Numbered from the stretch's first letter, positions 52,461-61,566 are shown. The stretch is DNA of 64,000 nt from CAZWKX01 sp964614095 (GCA_964614095.1 CAZTJO010000001.1:135582-199581), one strand, 5' to 3'. The notes: generated by a model from the letters alone, not told the origin. Numbers and translations are program-made.

Positions 52461-53249
52461 ATGCCGCCGATGACAGCGCCCACACCCCCGACCGCCGGAA
52501 GACGGCTGCCCGATTTTGTGATCGGGGGTGCGCCGCGGTCGGGCACAACCTGGCTGTACGTGCTGCTCGAGAAGCATCCAAATGTCTTTGTGGCCAAGCC
52601 GCTGCGCCCCGAGCCAAAGTTTTTTCTCGTCGATGAGATCTACGACCAGGGCATCGACTACTACTGCAACACCTGGTTCGCCGATGTTCCTCCCGGCGCC
52701 GTTGCTGGCGAAAAAAGCTCCAACTACCTCGAGAACCCCATCGCCGCCGCCCGCCTTCACGAACACATTCCCGGCATCCGCCTCGTCTTCATCCTCCGAG
52801 AACCGGCCCACCGAGCATGGTCCAATTACCTGTGGTCGAGAATGAACGGGCTGGAGGATGAAGATTTCGACACGGCCCTGAAACTCGAAGATGAGCGCGA
52901 AGCCTCCTGTCCGGAGCGCTTCCGTTTCGCCCGGCCTCACGCCTATTACTCCCGGGGCCTGTACGCAGAAATGCTCGAGCCCTACTTCACCTTGTTCGAG
53001 CCCGACGCCATCCTCGTATTGCGCTACGAGGACATCATCACCGCCGCCGGCCCTCTCGCCGAAAGGCTCCACGGATTCCTCGGGGTGGCCGGCCGCCCTC
53101 ACGACGCCGAGTTGATCGAGGTGGTCAATCCATCGTCGGGCGGCGAGCCCCCGCCACATGTGATTGCGGAGCTGCGCCGGCGCTACCGGGAGCCGAACCG
53201 ACGGTTGCAGGATCTGCTAGGACAATTCCAGCTATGGGAGGACAAGTGA
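52461..53249 (+). CDS. PAPS-dependent sulfotransferase
   Basis: 262 residues from ATG 52461. The 5'-phosphosulphate loop is VIGGAPRSGTTWLYVLL. The 3'-phosphate site is LVFILREPAHRAWSNYLW, and PEPKFFLVDE provides a third conserved strand. It transfers sulphate from PAPS to a hydroxyl of a glycan or small molecule. The frame is open to 52320 through a repeat encoding AEPPRSG, so a disordered N-terminal extension is possible. The stop overlaps the next ATG as TGATG, coupling it to the glycosyltransferase. Confidence 0.85.
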   Translation: MPPMTAPTPPTAGRRLPDFVIGGAPRSGTTWLYVLLEKHPNVFVAKPLRPEPKFFLVDEIYDQGIDYYCNTWFADVPPGAVAGEKSSNYLENPIAAARLHEHIPGIRLVFILREPAHRAWSNYLWSRMNGLEDEDFDTALKLEDEREASCPERFRFARPHAYYSRGLYAEMLEPYFTLFEPDAILVLRYEDIITAAGPLAERLHGFLGVAGRPHDAELIEVVNPSSGGEPPPHVIAELRRRYREPNRRLQDLLGQFQLWEDK

Positions 53250-54226
53250 TGGGTGATTCCCCCGGCGGAGGCCGGCCTCGAGTCACGGTGGTGACCCCAG
53301 TCTTCAACGAAAAAGATGCGCTCGAGGTCTACGCGGCCGAGGTGCAGAAGACACTGCTCGAGCACCCGGACACCGAGTTCTCGGTGCTTCTTGTCGACGA
53401 CGGCAGCAGTGACGGCAGCTGGGAGGTGATTCAGGACCTGTGTGCCCGCGATGGGCGTTTCACCGGAGTGCGCCTTTCGAGGAACTTCGGCTCGCACACC
53501 GCCCTCGCTGCCGGCTTCAACCACGTCGGCCCCGACGCCGCCGCGGTGGCGACCTTGGCAGCGGACCTGCAAGACCCACCAGAAGCGGTGCTCAATTTTG
53601 TGGAGGAGTGGCGCAAGGGGGCCAAGATCGTTTGGGGGAAACGGGCCAACCGGCGCGACTCCCGTTGGCGGGTGGCGGCCAGCAAACTCTTTCACAGATT
53701 GCTGCGCCGCTACGCCATGCCCAAGGACTCGAAGTTCACCACCGGCAGCTTCTTCCTGATAGACAGGCAGGTGCTCGAGGCCGTGCGCCGATTCGAGGAG
53801 GCCAATCGCATCACCTTCGCCCTGGTGGCGTGGACGGGATTCGATCAGGCAGAGGTCCTCTACAACCGCAGAGAACGTGCCGCCGGGGCCTCCGGCTGGA
53901 AGTTCAGCGGGATGATCAAAGCGATGTACGACGCCTTCATCAGCTTTTCCGAGCTGCCCATCCGGGTGATGCGCTGGGTCGCCATCATTTCGATGCTGGC
54001 GGCGATCGGCCTCTTCGGGTACTTCCTTGCCATCGGCGTACTCGGCACCAGCGCGCCCGGGTGGGCCAGCCAAATGCTGCTGCTGTCGCTGTTTTTCGGA
54101 ATCCAGTTCTGGCTGCTCGCCACCATCGGCGAGTACCTGACCAGGATCCACCGTGAGGCGGCGCGCCGACCGCTCTACTTTGTCAGCGACACCGCCGGAG
54201 ACGTCACCAACGAGTCGATCGACTAG
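53249..54226 (+). CDS. family 2 glycosyltransferase with two C-terminal membrane helices
   Basis: 325 residues. GT-A fold: VTVVTPVFNEKDALEVY, LLVDDGSSDGSWEV, the DxD-like LAADLQDPPEAV, then two transmembrane segments near the end (AIISMLAAIGLFGYFLAIGV and MLLLSLFFGIQFWLLATIGEYL). This matches polyprenol-phosphate sugar transferases (GtrB/DPM1 type). They load a sugar onto undecaprenyl phosphate at the membrane. GGAGGA precedes ATG 53249, which overlaps the sulfotransferase stop. Confidence 0.88.
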   Translation: MGDSPGGGRPRVTVVTPVFNEKDALEVYAAEVQKTLLEHPDTEFSVLLVDDGSSDGSWEVIQDLCARDGRFTGVRLSRNFGSHTALAAGFNHVGPDAAAVATLAADLQDPPEAVLNFVEEWRKGAKIVWGKRANRRDSRWRVAASKLFHRLLRRYAMPKDSKFTTGSFFLIDRQVLEAVRRFEEANRITFALVAWTGFDQAEVLYNRRERAAGASGWKFSGMIKAMYDAFISFSELPIRVMRWVAIISMLAAIGLFGYFLAIGVLGTSAPGWASQMLLLSLFFGIQFWLLATIGEYLTRIHREAARRPLYFVSDTAGDVTNESID

Positions 54227-54278
54227 GCGCCTCCTGCCCAGATCTCAAGACACGTGTGCCGGGATGGCGACCGTTTGC

Positions 54279-54300
54279 TGCGCCGCCGGCCTCCGGCGCA
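54279..54300. terminator. possible terminator hairpin between convergent genes
   Basis: TGCGCCG and CGGCGCA form a 7-bp stem around CCGGCCTC, in the 80-base gap between the glycosyltransferase and the zinc-ribbon gene. No T-run follows on the plus strand. Confidence 0.4.
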
Positions 54301-54307
54301 CTCTTGC

Positions 54308-55057
54308 CTAACGCTGCCGATGAATGTTGCCCTCTTTGTCCATGTACACGGTCTCGGCCGAACCCGACGGCCACATCAGCACAGCGCCAACAAGAGCCAC
54401 AACCACCAAGATGGCGGCAAGGTAGATGCCAAGCCTCAGCTCATAGCCGTCATCGCGCAGGTTGCCCATCTGCCACAGAACGCCCGCTCCCAAACCGATC
54501 AGCAGCAGGGCCGCCGCCACCAGTGATCCCCGCATCCCGCGCCGGCGGTACAGTGCGCCGATTCCGTACTCCCCTTTGAGCCGAGCCCGGTAGGAACGCT
54601 TCGCCGCAGAGCCGACATCGCGAGAGCGCGGAGCCAGGGCCCGAGCACCAGACAGGGCGATCACAGCAACGATGATCGCCCCGACAATGAAGGCAGGCCA
54701 GGTAAGTGCATATGCGAGCCCATGTTCGCCCCAAGCCAACGATGTGACCTCGGCAGCAGCTGCAAAGTTGACCAGGATCATGGCGGCAACGGACGCGCCA
54801 AAAAGCACCTCTCCCAACCTCGTCCTGGCCGACCCCACTATGCCCTCACGGATCTCGCCCACGGGAGCCGAAGTCCCCGAGGAGGCCTGGGGAACCGGCG
54901 GTGGCGGGGCGGGCACGGCACCCGCTTCCACCGGGGCCGGGGCCGGCGCAGGAGCGGCAACAAAACTGAACCCGCAATAGGGGCAGAACACGGCATCGGC
55001 CTTAATGACTTCGGCGCAGTCCGGACAGTTCTTGGTCGACGATGACTCGGCCGTCAT
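54308..55057 (-). CDS. zinc-ribbon membrane protein
   Basis: 249 residues. An N-terminal zinc ribbon (CPDCAEVIKADAVFCPYCGF) is followed by a Pro/Ala linker and four hydrophobic segments at about residues 85-110, 120-140, 180-197 and 210-230. The C-terminus is short and charged. No function can be assigned. It is divergent from the small membrane protein at 55352 with a 294-base gap, which must hold both promoters; I see no clear motif there. Confidence 0.6.
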   Translation of the reverse strand: MTAESSSTKNCPDCAEVIKADAVFCPYCGFSFVAAPAPAPAPVEAGAVPAPPPPVPQASSGTSAPVGEIREGIVGSARTRLGEVLFGASVAAMILVNFAAAAEVTSLAWGEHGLAYALTWPAFIVGAIIVAVIALSGARALAPRSRDVGSAAKRSYRARLKGEYGIGALYRRRGMRGSLVAAALLLIGLGAGVLWQMGNLRDDGYELRLGIYLAAILVVVALVGAVLMWPSGSAETVYMDKEGNIHRQR

Positions 55058-55351
55058 AACACGATCTCCTGCTCATCCGGCCGACGTTCCGCCAGCAGAA
55101 CGGCGTGCAGACACGGGCAAGAGCCACAGGTATTTCGCAAGGCCTGGCGTCGGCCGGCACCCACATGACCCGAAGCGGCTCATCCGTGCCGGGTCCACAC
55201 TCCGCCTGAGAACATTCTCGCGCACCAATTCTCCTGATGTCGGGCGCACATGACCGGGCGTCCGTCCGGCGGTGCAATGCATCGGCGGGCTTGAAGTGCA
55301 GAAGAGCCGCCCGTAGGTTTTGGGATACCGGCCATCGGCAGGAGATGAATC

Positions 55352-55699
55352 GTGACGACCGCCGATCGAACACCGCGACGACTGCGTCGCTTGTCTGCCT
55401 GGCTCGCCTGGCTGGTTGTGGCCAGCGTCCCCGCCGTTGCCACCCTCATGTGGTTCTTTCGGCGCTCGGCACTGCAGAGCGGGCTGCCCTGCCAGACCCA
55501 AGGCCTCTACGACTGCGGCTACGACGCCGACTTGGCCGCGGTCTACGGCACCATCGTGGGGCTGGCCTTCGCCGCCGCAGTCGGGGCAGCGTTCTTCCTG
55601 AGCAGGCGTCTCCCCCGCCTTGGGGCCGCCCTCGCCGGCACCGGCGTAGTGATCTGGGCGATCGTGGCCACCAACCTCATCAGGGCCACCCTCACCTAG
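55352..55699 (+). CDS. small two- or three-helix membrane protein
   Basis: 115 residues from GTG 55352 with AGGAGA upstream. It has hydrophobic segments at about residues 16-35, 63-82 and 90-108, with a Cys pair (LPCQTQGLYDCGYD) in the loop between the first two that could form a disulphide outside the cell. It is not recognised. The last 8 bases overlap the end of the convergent large secreted protein gene. Confidence 0.55.
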   Translation: MTTADRTPRRLRRLSAWLAWLVVASVPAVATLMWFFRRSALQSGLPCQTQGLYDCGYDADLAAVYGTIVGLAFAAAVGAAFFLSRRLPRLGAALAGTGVVIWAIVATNLIRATLT

Positions 55700-58600
55700 C
55701 CGTCGCACGGCCCCGGCCACGCTCACACCTTCTTCTCTCCGAGAGAACACAGGTGTCGGTGCCGGGCCCGCCGTGGGCCACGTCTTCACCCTCCCCGCCG
55801 TCGAGCGAGTCACGACCGGGCCCGCCCTGCATGCGATCCTTGCCCGGGCCGCCGAAGAGCCGATCGGCGCCCCGGTTGCCGCGCAGGCGATCGTCGCCCT
55901 CCGCTCCGTAGATGAGGTCACGACCGTTGCCACCGGCGATGTCGTCGTTGCCGGCCTCCCCGTCGATGACGTCGCCTCCGTTGCCTCCTCTGATCACATC
56001 GTTGCCGTCGCCACCACAGATGTGATCGTGGCCACCGCCCCCGAAGATCCTGTCGTCACCGCCGCCGCCGAGGATGAGATCCGACCGGTGGGTCCCCACC
56101 AGCACATCGTCACCCGGAGTGCCGATGATGACCTCACCGTTCAACGTATCGGGGTCCACCATGGCCCGGCAGGTCTCGGAGATCGGAGACCCGACCAGGT
56201 TCACCAAAACAGGCACGTCGGGCGTGGCAGCGGCGCTCGGCGCCGGCCCCCCATCGAGAGAGGTATCGCCTGCCTGGCGCACGTAGGCGGTGCATTCGCC
56301 TTCAGCGACGTCGACAAACAGGGTCTCCGCCACCCTGCGGAAGCCACCGGTCTCTCCATCTATGCCCTCAAAACCCACGACGACGCCGGCCTGGATCTCG
56401 CCGCTTGGGTCCGGTTCGAGGTCTTCGGGGACAATGACCGAGGCACTCACCCGGCCCAAATCATCGGCGATCACCGGCTCGGAAGCCAGGCGGCGCTCGT
56501 CTTCAGTATTGGCATGGAGATACAGGGTCACCTGAGATCCCGGAGCAAACCCCGAGCCTTCGACGATGAGCTGCTCGCCCGGCGCCGCCAGGTTGGAGCA
56601 GGTGGCGTCGCCCCGCCTGGCCGACAGGCCGCCGATCTCGGCAAGCCCAAAACGCATGGCGGCGATCTCGGCCATGTCGGCGGTGGTGAGTCCTAGCTCT
56701 GCTGGCGTGGGCAGTGAATCGACGTTCACCTGCCGGTAGGGAACAGGTTCGGCGTCGTCGAACAGAGCCGCGCTTTCATCGGCTGAAGTCGCATCCGGGT
56801 GGGCCCCTCCCTCGGCGAAACCTTCGGTGGCTGCGCCCGGGTTGAGAGGCAGGCCCGCCGGGGTGAGCGGCCCGCCCTCGGCAACACGATCGTTCAGGAA
56901 CTCGCTGAGCAGGCGGGCGTAGGCCACGGCCCCCATCGCGTTCGGGTGGAACGAGCCGTCTCCGGTCAGCTTGGCCGAGGTCTCGTGCCCCACGATCCAT
57001 TCGCCGTTGTCGTTCCAGCCACCATCACACACCCGATGGTCTCTGAACTCCGGGATGACATCGATGAACCAAATGCCTGACTGAGCAGCTGCCCCTTCCA
57101 GAAGGTCGCTAAACAAACGGGCCCGATCGTTGAGCCAGAGGCGCTCGCTGCGCTCAAACACAAGGGCCTCCTTGCATCCAAAACGCAGGGCAATCCCGTC
57201 GTCGAAGAGTTCCGGGTAGCCCATGGCAACAACGGCGGCGTTGTCGCCGGTCCGTTCACGAGCGGTGGTGAAGAAGCTCTCCGCCTCGGGAAGAAACAAC
57301 ACAAGCCGGGCCAGCAGGAACTCATCGGCAGACAGCACACGGCCCGACGTGAGCGGCGCAAACCCGTCCTCCCAGCAGTCGAATTGGGTAGCACAGTGGG
57401 TCATGATCTGGGCGAATCCCAAGTCGTTGCCGCCGATGGTGAACACGGCAAGATCGACGGAGGCATCGAGCCTGCCGGCTTGGACTATGTGGGTCTCGCC
57501 GCGGGCATTCTGTGACACGGCGAGCAGATTGGGCAGCACCGCGCCCGAGCAGGCCACGTACTCCAGGGTGATGCTGCTTGAGATCCCGGGGATCTCGAAG
57601 CCGGTGGTGCCGAGCAGGGTTGGATAGCCGATGGTCGATTGATGGCATCCGTGTGCCGGGCCCGGAACATCGGCAAAAGGCGTGATGCCCTCACCGGCCG
57701 AAAAGGAGTCACCCATGGCGACTATGCGCGTCGTGGTCTCGGCCGTGAACGAGCGTGAAGACGAGGCTTCGGTGCCGTCGGTGTACTCGACCGTCACCAC
57801 GATCTCGTGTGTACCCGGTGACAGGTACACCTCGGCGGCAAAGTTGCCCAGCGGATCGACACTCGCCTCCACCGCGGCGCCGCCGTCGAGCGCAACGGTC
57901 ACTGAGGCAATCGAGGACGGGCCGCCGGTGATGTCGGCGGTCAGAGCGGCAGGATCGGGGGCGAACACACACTCAGTTCCACCGGCCCGGGCGATGGAAT
58001 CGAGCGTGCCGCCGGGAGCGCAGCCGTCGGTGGCCGGACCTATCGCGAAGGGATGGACCTCGACCCCGGCGGCGGTGACCCGATCAAGGCTGGATTGCGC
58101 CACTAGCCCGACGCCGTCGGTGAGGAAGAACACCAGTCGGGCACCCGGCTTGCCGTCCAGCACATCGAGTGATGTCGCCAGAGCGGCACCGAAGTTGGTG
58201 CCCGAACCGACCAGACGGACGTCAAAGAGAGAGACATAGGCCTGATCCAGAGAAGCGGCAACCTGCACGATGTCGGTGGTGCGATCGCGCCCATCCCCGT
58301 CCAGGTCGTCGGTGGGTGCCACAAAGTCCTGCTGGCCGGCGCCGCCTCCCACATCGGCAACGGCGGCGTCGTTGCCGAACGGAACGATGGCCACATGCAC
58401 CCGGTCGGCCGATCCCGGAATGGCGGCCAGCGATGTGTTGAGAGCGATAAGCGCGGCGATCTCACAATCGAGCATCTCACCGAGTTGAGAGTCGCCGTTG
58501 AGATCGTCGGCCGCGTCCACGGTGCCGGAGCCGTTGCAGTCGAATCCGGCCGAGGCAGTGCTGCCGCTGACATCAACGACGAACACGACCCAAATGTCAT

Positions 58601-58778
58601 CGGCCGGAGCGGCGCCTATCTGCCCTCGTACCGTGTACAGGCCCTGGTCGACGATTTCGCCCGGGCCGGGAGCGGAGATCTCGGGAGCCGCACCCGACTG
58701 CGCCACCGCGACATCGGCCGCCACAGCGGCCAGCACGAGCGCCAGGGCGGCGCTCCAGATCCCTTGTTTCCCACACAT
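55692..58778 (-). CDS. large secreted VWA / SGNH hydrolase / RTX-repeat protein
   Basis: 1028 residues. It has a signal peptide (MCGKQGIWSAALALVLAAVAA), then a von Willebrand A domain with the metal site VVFVVDVSGSTAS. An inserted acidic loop (DCNGSGTVDAADDLNGD) in it resembles calcium EF-hand loops. Next comes an SGNH esterase-like domain with VAMGDSFSAGEG, FTIGGNDLGF and DGSFHPNAMG, supplying Ser, Gly/Asn and His. About ten RTX nonapeptide repeats (GGxGxDxIxGG) follow near the C-terminus. RTX repeats bind calcium outside the cell. Substrate unknown. ATG 58778 is used because the upstream 18 residues do not fit a signal peptide. Confidence 0.82.
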   Translation of the reverse strand: MCGKQGIWSAALALVLAAVAADVAVAQSGAAPEISAPGPGEIVDQGLYTVRGQIGAAPADDIWVVFVVDVSGSTASAGFDCNGSGTVDAADDLNGDSQLGEMLDCEIAALIALNTSLAAIPGSADRVHVAIVPFGNDAAVADVGGGAGQQDFVAPTDDLDGDGRDRTTDIVQVAASLDQAYVSLFDVRLVGSGTNFGAALATSLDVLDGKPGARLVFFLTDGVGLVAQSSLDRVTAAGVEVHPFAIGPATDGCAPGGTLDSIARAGGTECVFAPDPAALTADITGGPSSIASVTVALDGGAAVEASVDPLGNFAAEVYLSPGTHEIVVTVEYTDGTEASSSRSFTAETTTRIVAMGDSFSAGEGITPFADVPGPAHGCHQSTIGYPTLLGTTGFEIPGISSSITLEYVACSGAVLPNLLAVSQNARGETHIVQAGRLDASVDLAVFTIGGNDLGFAQIMTHCATQFDCWEDGFAPLTSGRVLSADEFLLARLVLFLPEAESFFTTARERTGDNAAVVAMGYPELFDDGIALRFGCKEALVFERSERLWLNDRARLFSDLLEGAAAQSGIWFIDVIPEFRDHRVCDGGWNDNGEWIVGHETSAKLTGDGSFHPNAMGAVAYARLLSEFLNDRVAEGGPLTPAGLPLNPGAATEGFAEGGAHPDATSADESAALFDDAEPVPYRQVNVDSLPTPAELGLTTADMAEIAAMRFGLAEIGGLSARRGDATCSNLAAPGEQLIVEGSGFAPGSQVTLYLHANTEDERRLASEPVIADDLGRVSASVIVPEDLEPDPSGEIQAGVVVGFEGIDGETGGFRRVAETLFVDVAEGECTAYVRQAGDTSLDGGPAPSAAATPDVPVLVNLVGSPISETCRAMVDPDTLNGEVIIGTPGDDVLVGTHRSDLILGGGGDDRIFGGGGHDHICGGDGNDVIRGGNGGDVIDGEAGNDDIAGGNGRDLIYGAEGDDRLRGNRGADRLFGGPGKDRMQGGPGRDSLDGGEGEDVAHGGPGTDTCVLSERRRCERGRGRATAR

Positions 58779-59056
58779 GTGAACCCCGTTCTGGACAGCG
58801 TGGGCATCGTGCGGAAGGTCACCGCCCGGCACAAGGGCTTGACACCATCCGGCGCCGTTCTCAACTCAGATCTCAGGGACCTCCCACCGCCGGAGGTAGA
58901 CACTCGCCGGGGTGCCTCCCCCAGAAGGGAGAGGGCTGCCACCCGGCGCTCTGCCCCAGCCCGATGTGGTCGCCACCCTCCGCACGGTTGGCCGTTCGGC
59001 CCTGGTCGTCGGTGCGACCAGCCGGCACCCTGAGGTCGGGCAGACGGAGAGGTCGC

Positions 59057-60376
59057 ATGAGACGGATTCTGGCGGCGGTACTGGCCATCACCTTGTTGGG
59101 AGCTGCCTGCGGCGGGTCCCAGGGACTCGGCGCCACCACAACATCGGCGCCGACCACCACCACGACGACAGTGGCAACCACCACCACCCTGTCCCAGGAG
59201 GAGCAGGACGCCGCCCTGGCGGTGGCACTCTGGGAGGGGTACACCGACGCCTGGGCGGAAGGTCCCGAAGCGGCGGCTCACTACATCGTCGACCACACCT
59301 ACCCCGGGATGGAGGCAACCTACGAAGGTTGCCTGGACGCGGACCGGCCTCGGGGATACAAGAGCTACATTCCCAACCCAAGCAGCATCGCTCCCGACCC
59401 GGGTTGGGAGCCGTCGGAGGTTGACCTGAGTGTGAAAGGCCGCATCTACACAATGGATGTGCTGTGCCGCACCGGCGTCGGCAACGATGCCGAAGAGGAG
59501 GTCAAGAGCCTCCACTTCGCCGTTCGCGACGGTGAGGCGTTCCTATTCGTCTCGTGTGAACCCCCGCCCGCTCCCACAACCACCATCGCTGCCAACGCGC
59601 TGGCCTATCGCTTCCCAACCGGTGCCGCATACGCCCAGCGTGTCACCTTCAGCAACTACATCACGGAAGACCAATCCCCGGCAGGAGGAACGGTCCGCAC
59701 CGGCACGGAAACCTGGACGCACTACGTGTCGTTTGAGGCCACCGGCATTACCGACCAGGGCACACCGCGCCTGACGATGACGTTCGACCGTGTGATCTGG
59801 GAGATGTTCAGCGCCGGTGTTCACCGCAACGGTTTCGACAGCGATGTGGACGATTCCGAGTGGTGGTACGCGTACCACGGTGACCTGGTTGGCGATTCGA
59901 CCACGCTGACCGTGGATCCCGACGGGCCCCGAATCGGTGGAGAGACAAGCCAGTCGTTCCTTACCCTTCCGGCGGCGCCGGTCGCCCCCGGCGATGCCTG
60001 GGAGGGCGAGTGGGCGCTGGGTGATCCCCGACTGTCCGGCACCATGACCATCACCGCCACCGAGGTCGGCGACGATGTGGTGTGGGTCAGCTTTGCCGGC
60101 ACCGGCTCGGGTACCCGGGTCGTCGACGAGATAGTCGAGATCGACCTCGAGTACCTGACCGAGGGCGAGATCACCGGCACCGCGGTCATTGACGCAGGCA
60201 CCGGGTGGATTCGCTCGATGACCATGGACATCAACGCAGAGGGAACCATCGAGGTCACCTCGACCGGCTTCTGGCATGAGATCCGTCCTCTGGCCGGCAG
60301 CAACGAGCTGGAGGTCGGCTTCCCGATGCCGGTCACGTACGTCATCCACATCGAAACGACCACAACTGCCGGGTGA
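59057..60376 (+). CDS. lipoprotein of unknown function
   Basis: 439 residues with GGAGAGG before ATG 59057. The lipoprotein signal MRRILAAVLAITLLGAACGG has Cys at about residue 18, followed by a long Thr linker (about residues 27-45). The first 150 residues and the last 230 seem to be separate domains; the second is beta-rich with TFDRVIWEMFSAGV and alternating strands. Not recognised. It is divergent from the VWA/SGNH/RTX gene. Confidence 0.65.
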   Translation: MRRILAAVLAITLLGAACGGSQGLGATTTSAPTTTTTTVATTTTLSQEEQDAALAVALWEGYTDAWAEGPEAAAHYIVDHTYPGMEATYEGCLDADRPRGYKSYIPNPSSIAPDPGWEPSEVDLSVKGRIYTMDVLCRTGVGNDAEEEVKSLHFAVRDGEAFLFVSCEPPPAPTTTIAANALAYRFPTGAAYAQRVTFSNYITEDQSPAGGTVRTGTETWTHYVSFEATGITDQGTPRLTMTFDRVIWEMFSAGVHRNGFDSDVDDSEWWYAYHGDLVGDSTTLTVDPDGPRIGGETSQSFLTLPAAPVAPGDAWEGEWALGDPRLSGTMTITATEVGDDVVWVSFAGTGSGTRVVDEIVEIDLEYLTEGEITGTAVIDAGTGWIRSMTMDINAEGTIEVTSTGFWHEIRPLAGSNELEVGFPMPVTYVIHIETTTTAG

Positions 60377-60432
60377 CGGCGCGGCGGAAGGCAGAATCCA
60401 TCATCTGACTTGGAACATCATCAGGGGGCAGA

Positions 60433-60600
60433 ATGCCTTGCAGAGCACTTCGCGTCATGGGCACCGTGGCTGCGGTGCCGGCCATGCCGAAACGGGATAC
60501 CCCAAGGGGCTTCTCCCCGTCCGACGTAGATCGTCTCGCAGCATTCGTACGGAGCATTGCCATCGATTTGGACTTCCCGCCCACGAAGGAAGGCGAGTAG
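60433..60600 (+). CDS. small protein upstream of NYN gene
   Basis: 55 residues from ATG 60433, with GGGGGCAG just upstream. The C-terminal half (SPSDVDRLAAFVRSIAIDLDF) is a plausible helix. Its TAG is 11 bases before the NYN gene's ATG, so they would be co-transcribed. A small partner before a NYN-domain nuclease recalls toxin-antitoxin layouts, but no antitoxin family is recognised, and it may be an unrelated small protein. Confidence 0.4.
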   Translation: MPCRALRVMGTVAAVPAMPKRDTPRGFSPSDVDRLAAFVRSIAIDLDFPPTKEGE

Positions 60601-60611
60601 AGAAGCCTGAC

Positions 60612-61235
60612 ATGGCCACCAATGTCTACATCGACGGATTCAACCTCTACTACGGAGCACTGAAGGACACGTCGTACAAGTGGCTCGATCTGAAGAAGCT
60701 CTGCCGCCGACTCCTCCCAAAGGACGACGTCAGGCGGATTCGCTACTTCACGGCGCTAGTGTCCGCACGTCCTGGGGATCCCCAGCAACCGCAGCGCCAA
60801 CAGATCTACCTCCGGGCCCTGGCGACACTCGAACTGGTGACAGTCCATTGCGGGCACTTCCTCACGCACGCGGTGCGTATGCCCCTCCCCAATCCACACC
60901 GCGGTCGGCCGCGTACCGCGGAGGTTCTGCGGACTGAGGAGAAAGGCTCAGACGTCAACCTCGCTTCGCATCTGCTTCTCGACGCATTCCGGGAGGACTG
61001 CGATGTCGCAGTCGTTGTGTCGAACGATTCGGACCTTTGTCTTCCCATCCGGATGGCTGAAGAGCAATTGCATCTGAAGGTCGGCGTGGTCAACCCGCAG
61101 GCACCGGAGGACAGAAGCCGTGCGCTTCAAGCCACGTTCTTCAAGCAGCTCCGGACGTCGATCTTGGCCGATTGCCAGTTGCCTGAGGTATTGCGCGACA
61201 GCGATGGGGAGTTCCGGAAGCCCGCAACCTGGTGA
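60612..61235 (+). CDS. NYN-domain (PIN-like) nuclease
   Basis: 207 residues. It begins MATNVYIDGFNLYYGALKD with the first conserved Asp of NYN domains. GSDVNLASHLLLDAFR supplies the middle acidic residue, and VAVVVSNDSDLCLPIR supplies the Asp pair near the end. NYN domains share the PIN fold and cut RNA using metal ions. The target is unknown. The frame upstream is open to 60276 but belongs to the shadow of other genes. Confidence 0.82.
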   Translation: MATNVYIDGFNLYYGALKDTSYKWLDLKKLCRRLLPKDDVRRIRYFTALVSARPGDPQQPQRQQIYLRALATLELVTVHCGHFLTHAVRMPLPNPHRGRPRTAEVLRTEEKGSDVNLASHLLLDAFREDCDVAVVVSNDSDLCLPIRMAEEQLHLKVGVVNPQAPEDRSRALQATFFKQLRTSILADCQLPEVLRDSDGEFRKPATW

Positions 61236-61248
61236 ACCACGCAAACGC

Positions 61249-61270
61249 AGAGACCCGCCGAAGCGGGTCT
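61249..61270 (+). terminator. hairpin after NYN gene
   Basis: GAGACCCGC and GCGGGTCTC form a 9-bp perfect stem around CGAA, 14 bases after the stop. It lacks a T-run but has the place and strength of a transcription-end hairpin. Confidence 0.55.
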
Positions 61271-61403
61271 CGCACCCAGCCACCGAAGCGACTGGGGGGA
61301 TACGAAGACATTATCGCCCACTGAGGGCTATTCCTCAAGTAGCTCTGGAGCAGCTGCATTTGACGCCCGCTGAACACGACCTCCCTCCCAACTCCACGAA
61401 AGG

Positions 61404-61446
61404 AACCCCCCAGGCCGATGACCTGTGGGGTTCTCCGTAGCGGGGG
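61404..61446 (-). repeat. degenerate copy of a tRNA 3' end plus its terminator
   Basis: TTCTCCGTAGCGGGGG at 61431-61446 is identical to 63940-63955, the 3' end of the initiator tRNA gene and its flank. Next to it, AACCCC...GGGGTT (61404-61432) resembles the terminator hairpin after that tRNA, and GGGTTTGACC (61450-61459) is a worn version of its T-loop region. Orientation is the same as the intact tRNA. It looks like a duplicated tRNA 3' fragment of the type left by site-specific integration. Confidence 0.65.
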
Positions 61447-61469
61447 GAGGGTTTGACCTACCACTCTGC

Positions 61470-61566
61470 GCCGATCCAAAGGATCGGCACCCTGGAGGAT
61501 GAACGTCGAGACCGAATAGGGCTCGACGGAAGCCGACCGTCGCCAAAGGCGACCTGCAAATCCTCC
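61470..61566. other. cluster of hairpins, possible three-way junction
   Basis: GCCGATCC-AAA-GGATCGGC at 61470-61488. Then GGAGGAT (61494-61500) pairs with ATCCTCC (61560-61566) and encloses CGTCGAG/CTCGACG (61504-61528) and GTCGCC-AAA-GGCGAC (61539-61553). No protein frame here is convincing. The fold would be stable in either orientation. The remaining stretch from 61571 to 62281 shows nothing I can name; open frames there lack family motifs and good ribosome sites. Confidence 0.45.

Noticed and set aside
61494..61566. A hammerhead or similar ribozyme in the hairpin cluster
   Set aside because: The GATGA and GAA segments are suggestive, but the invariant CTGATGA core is not present and the cleavage site cannot be placed.
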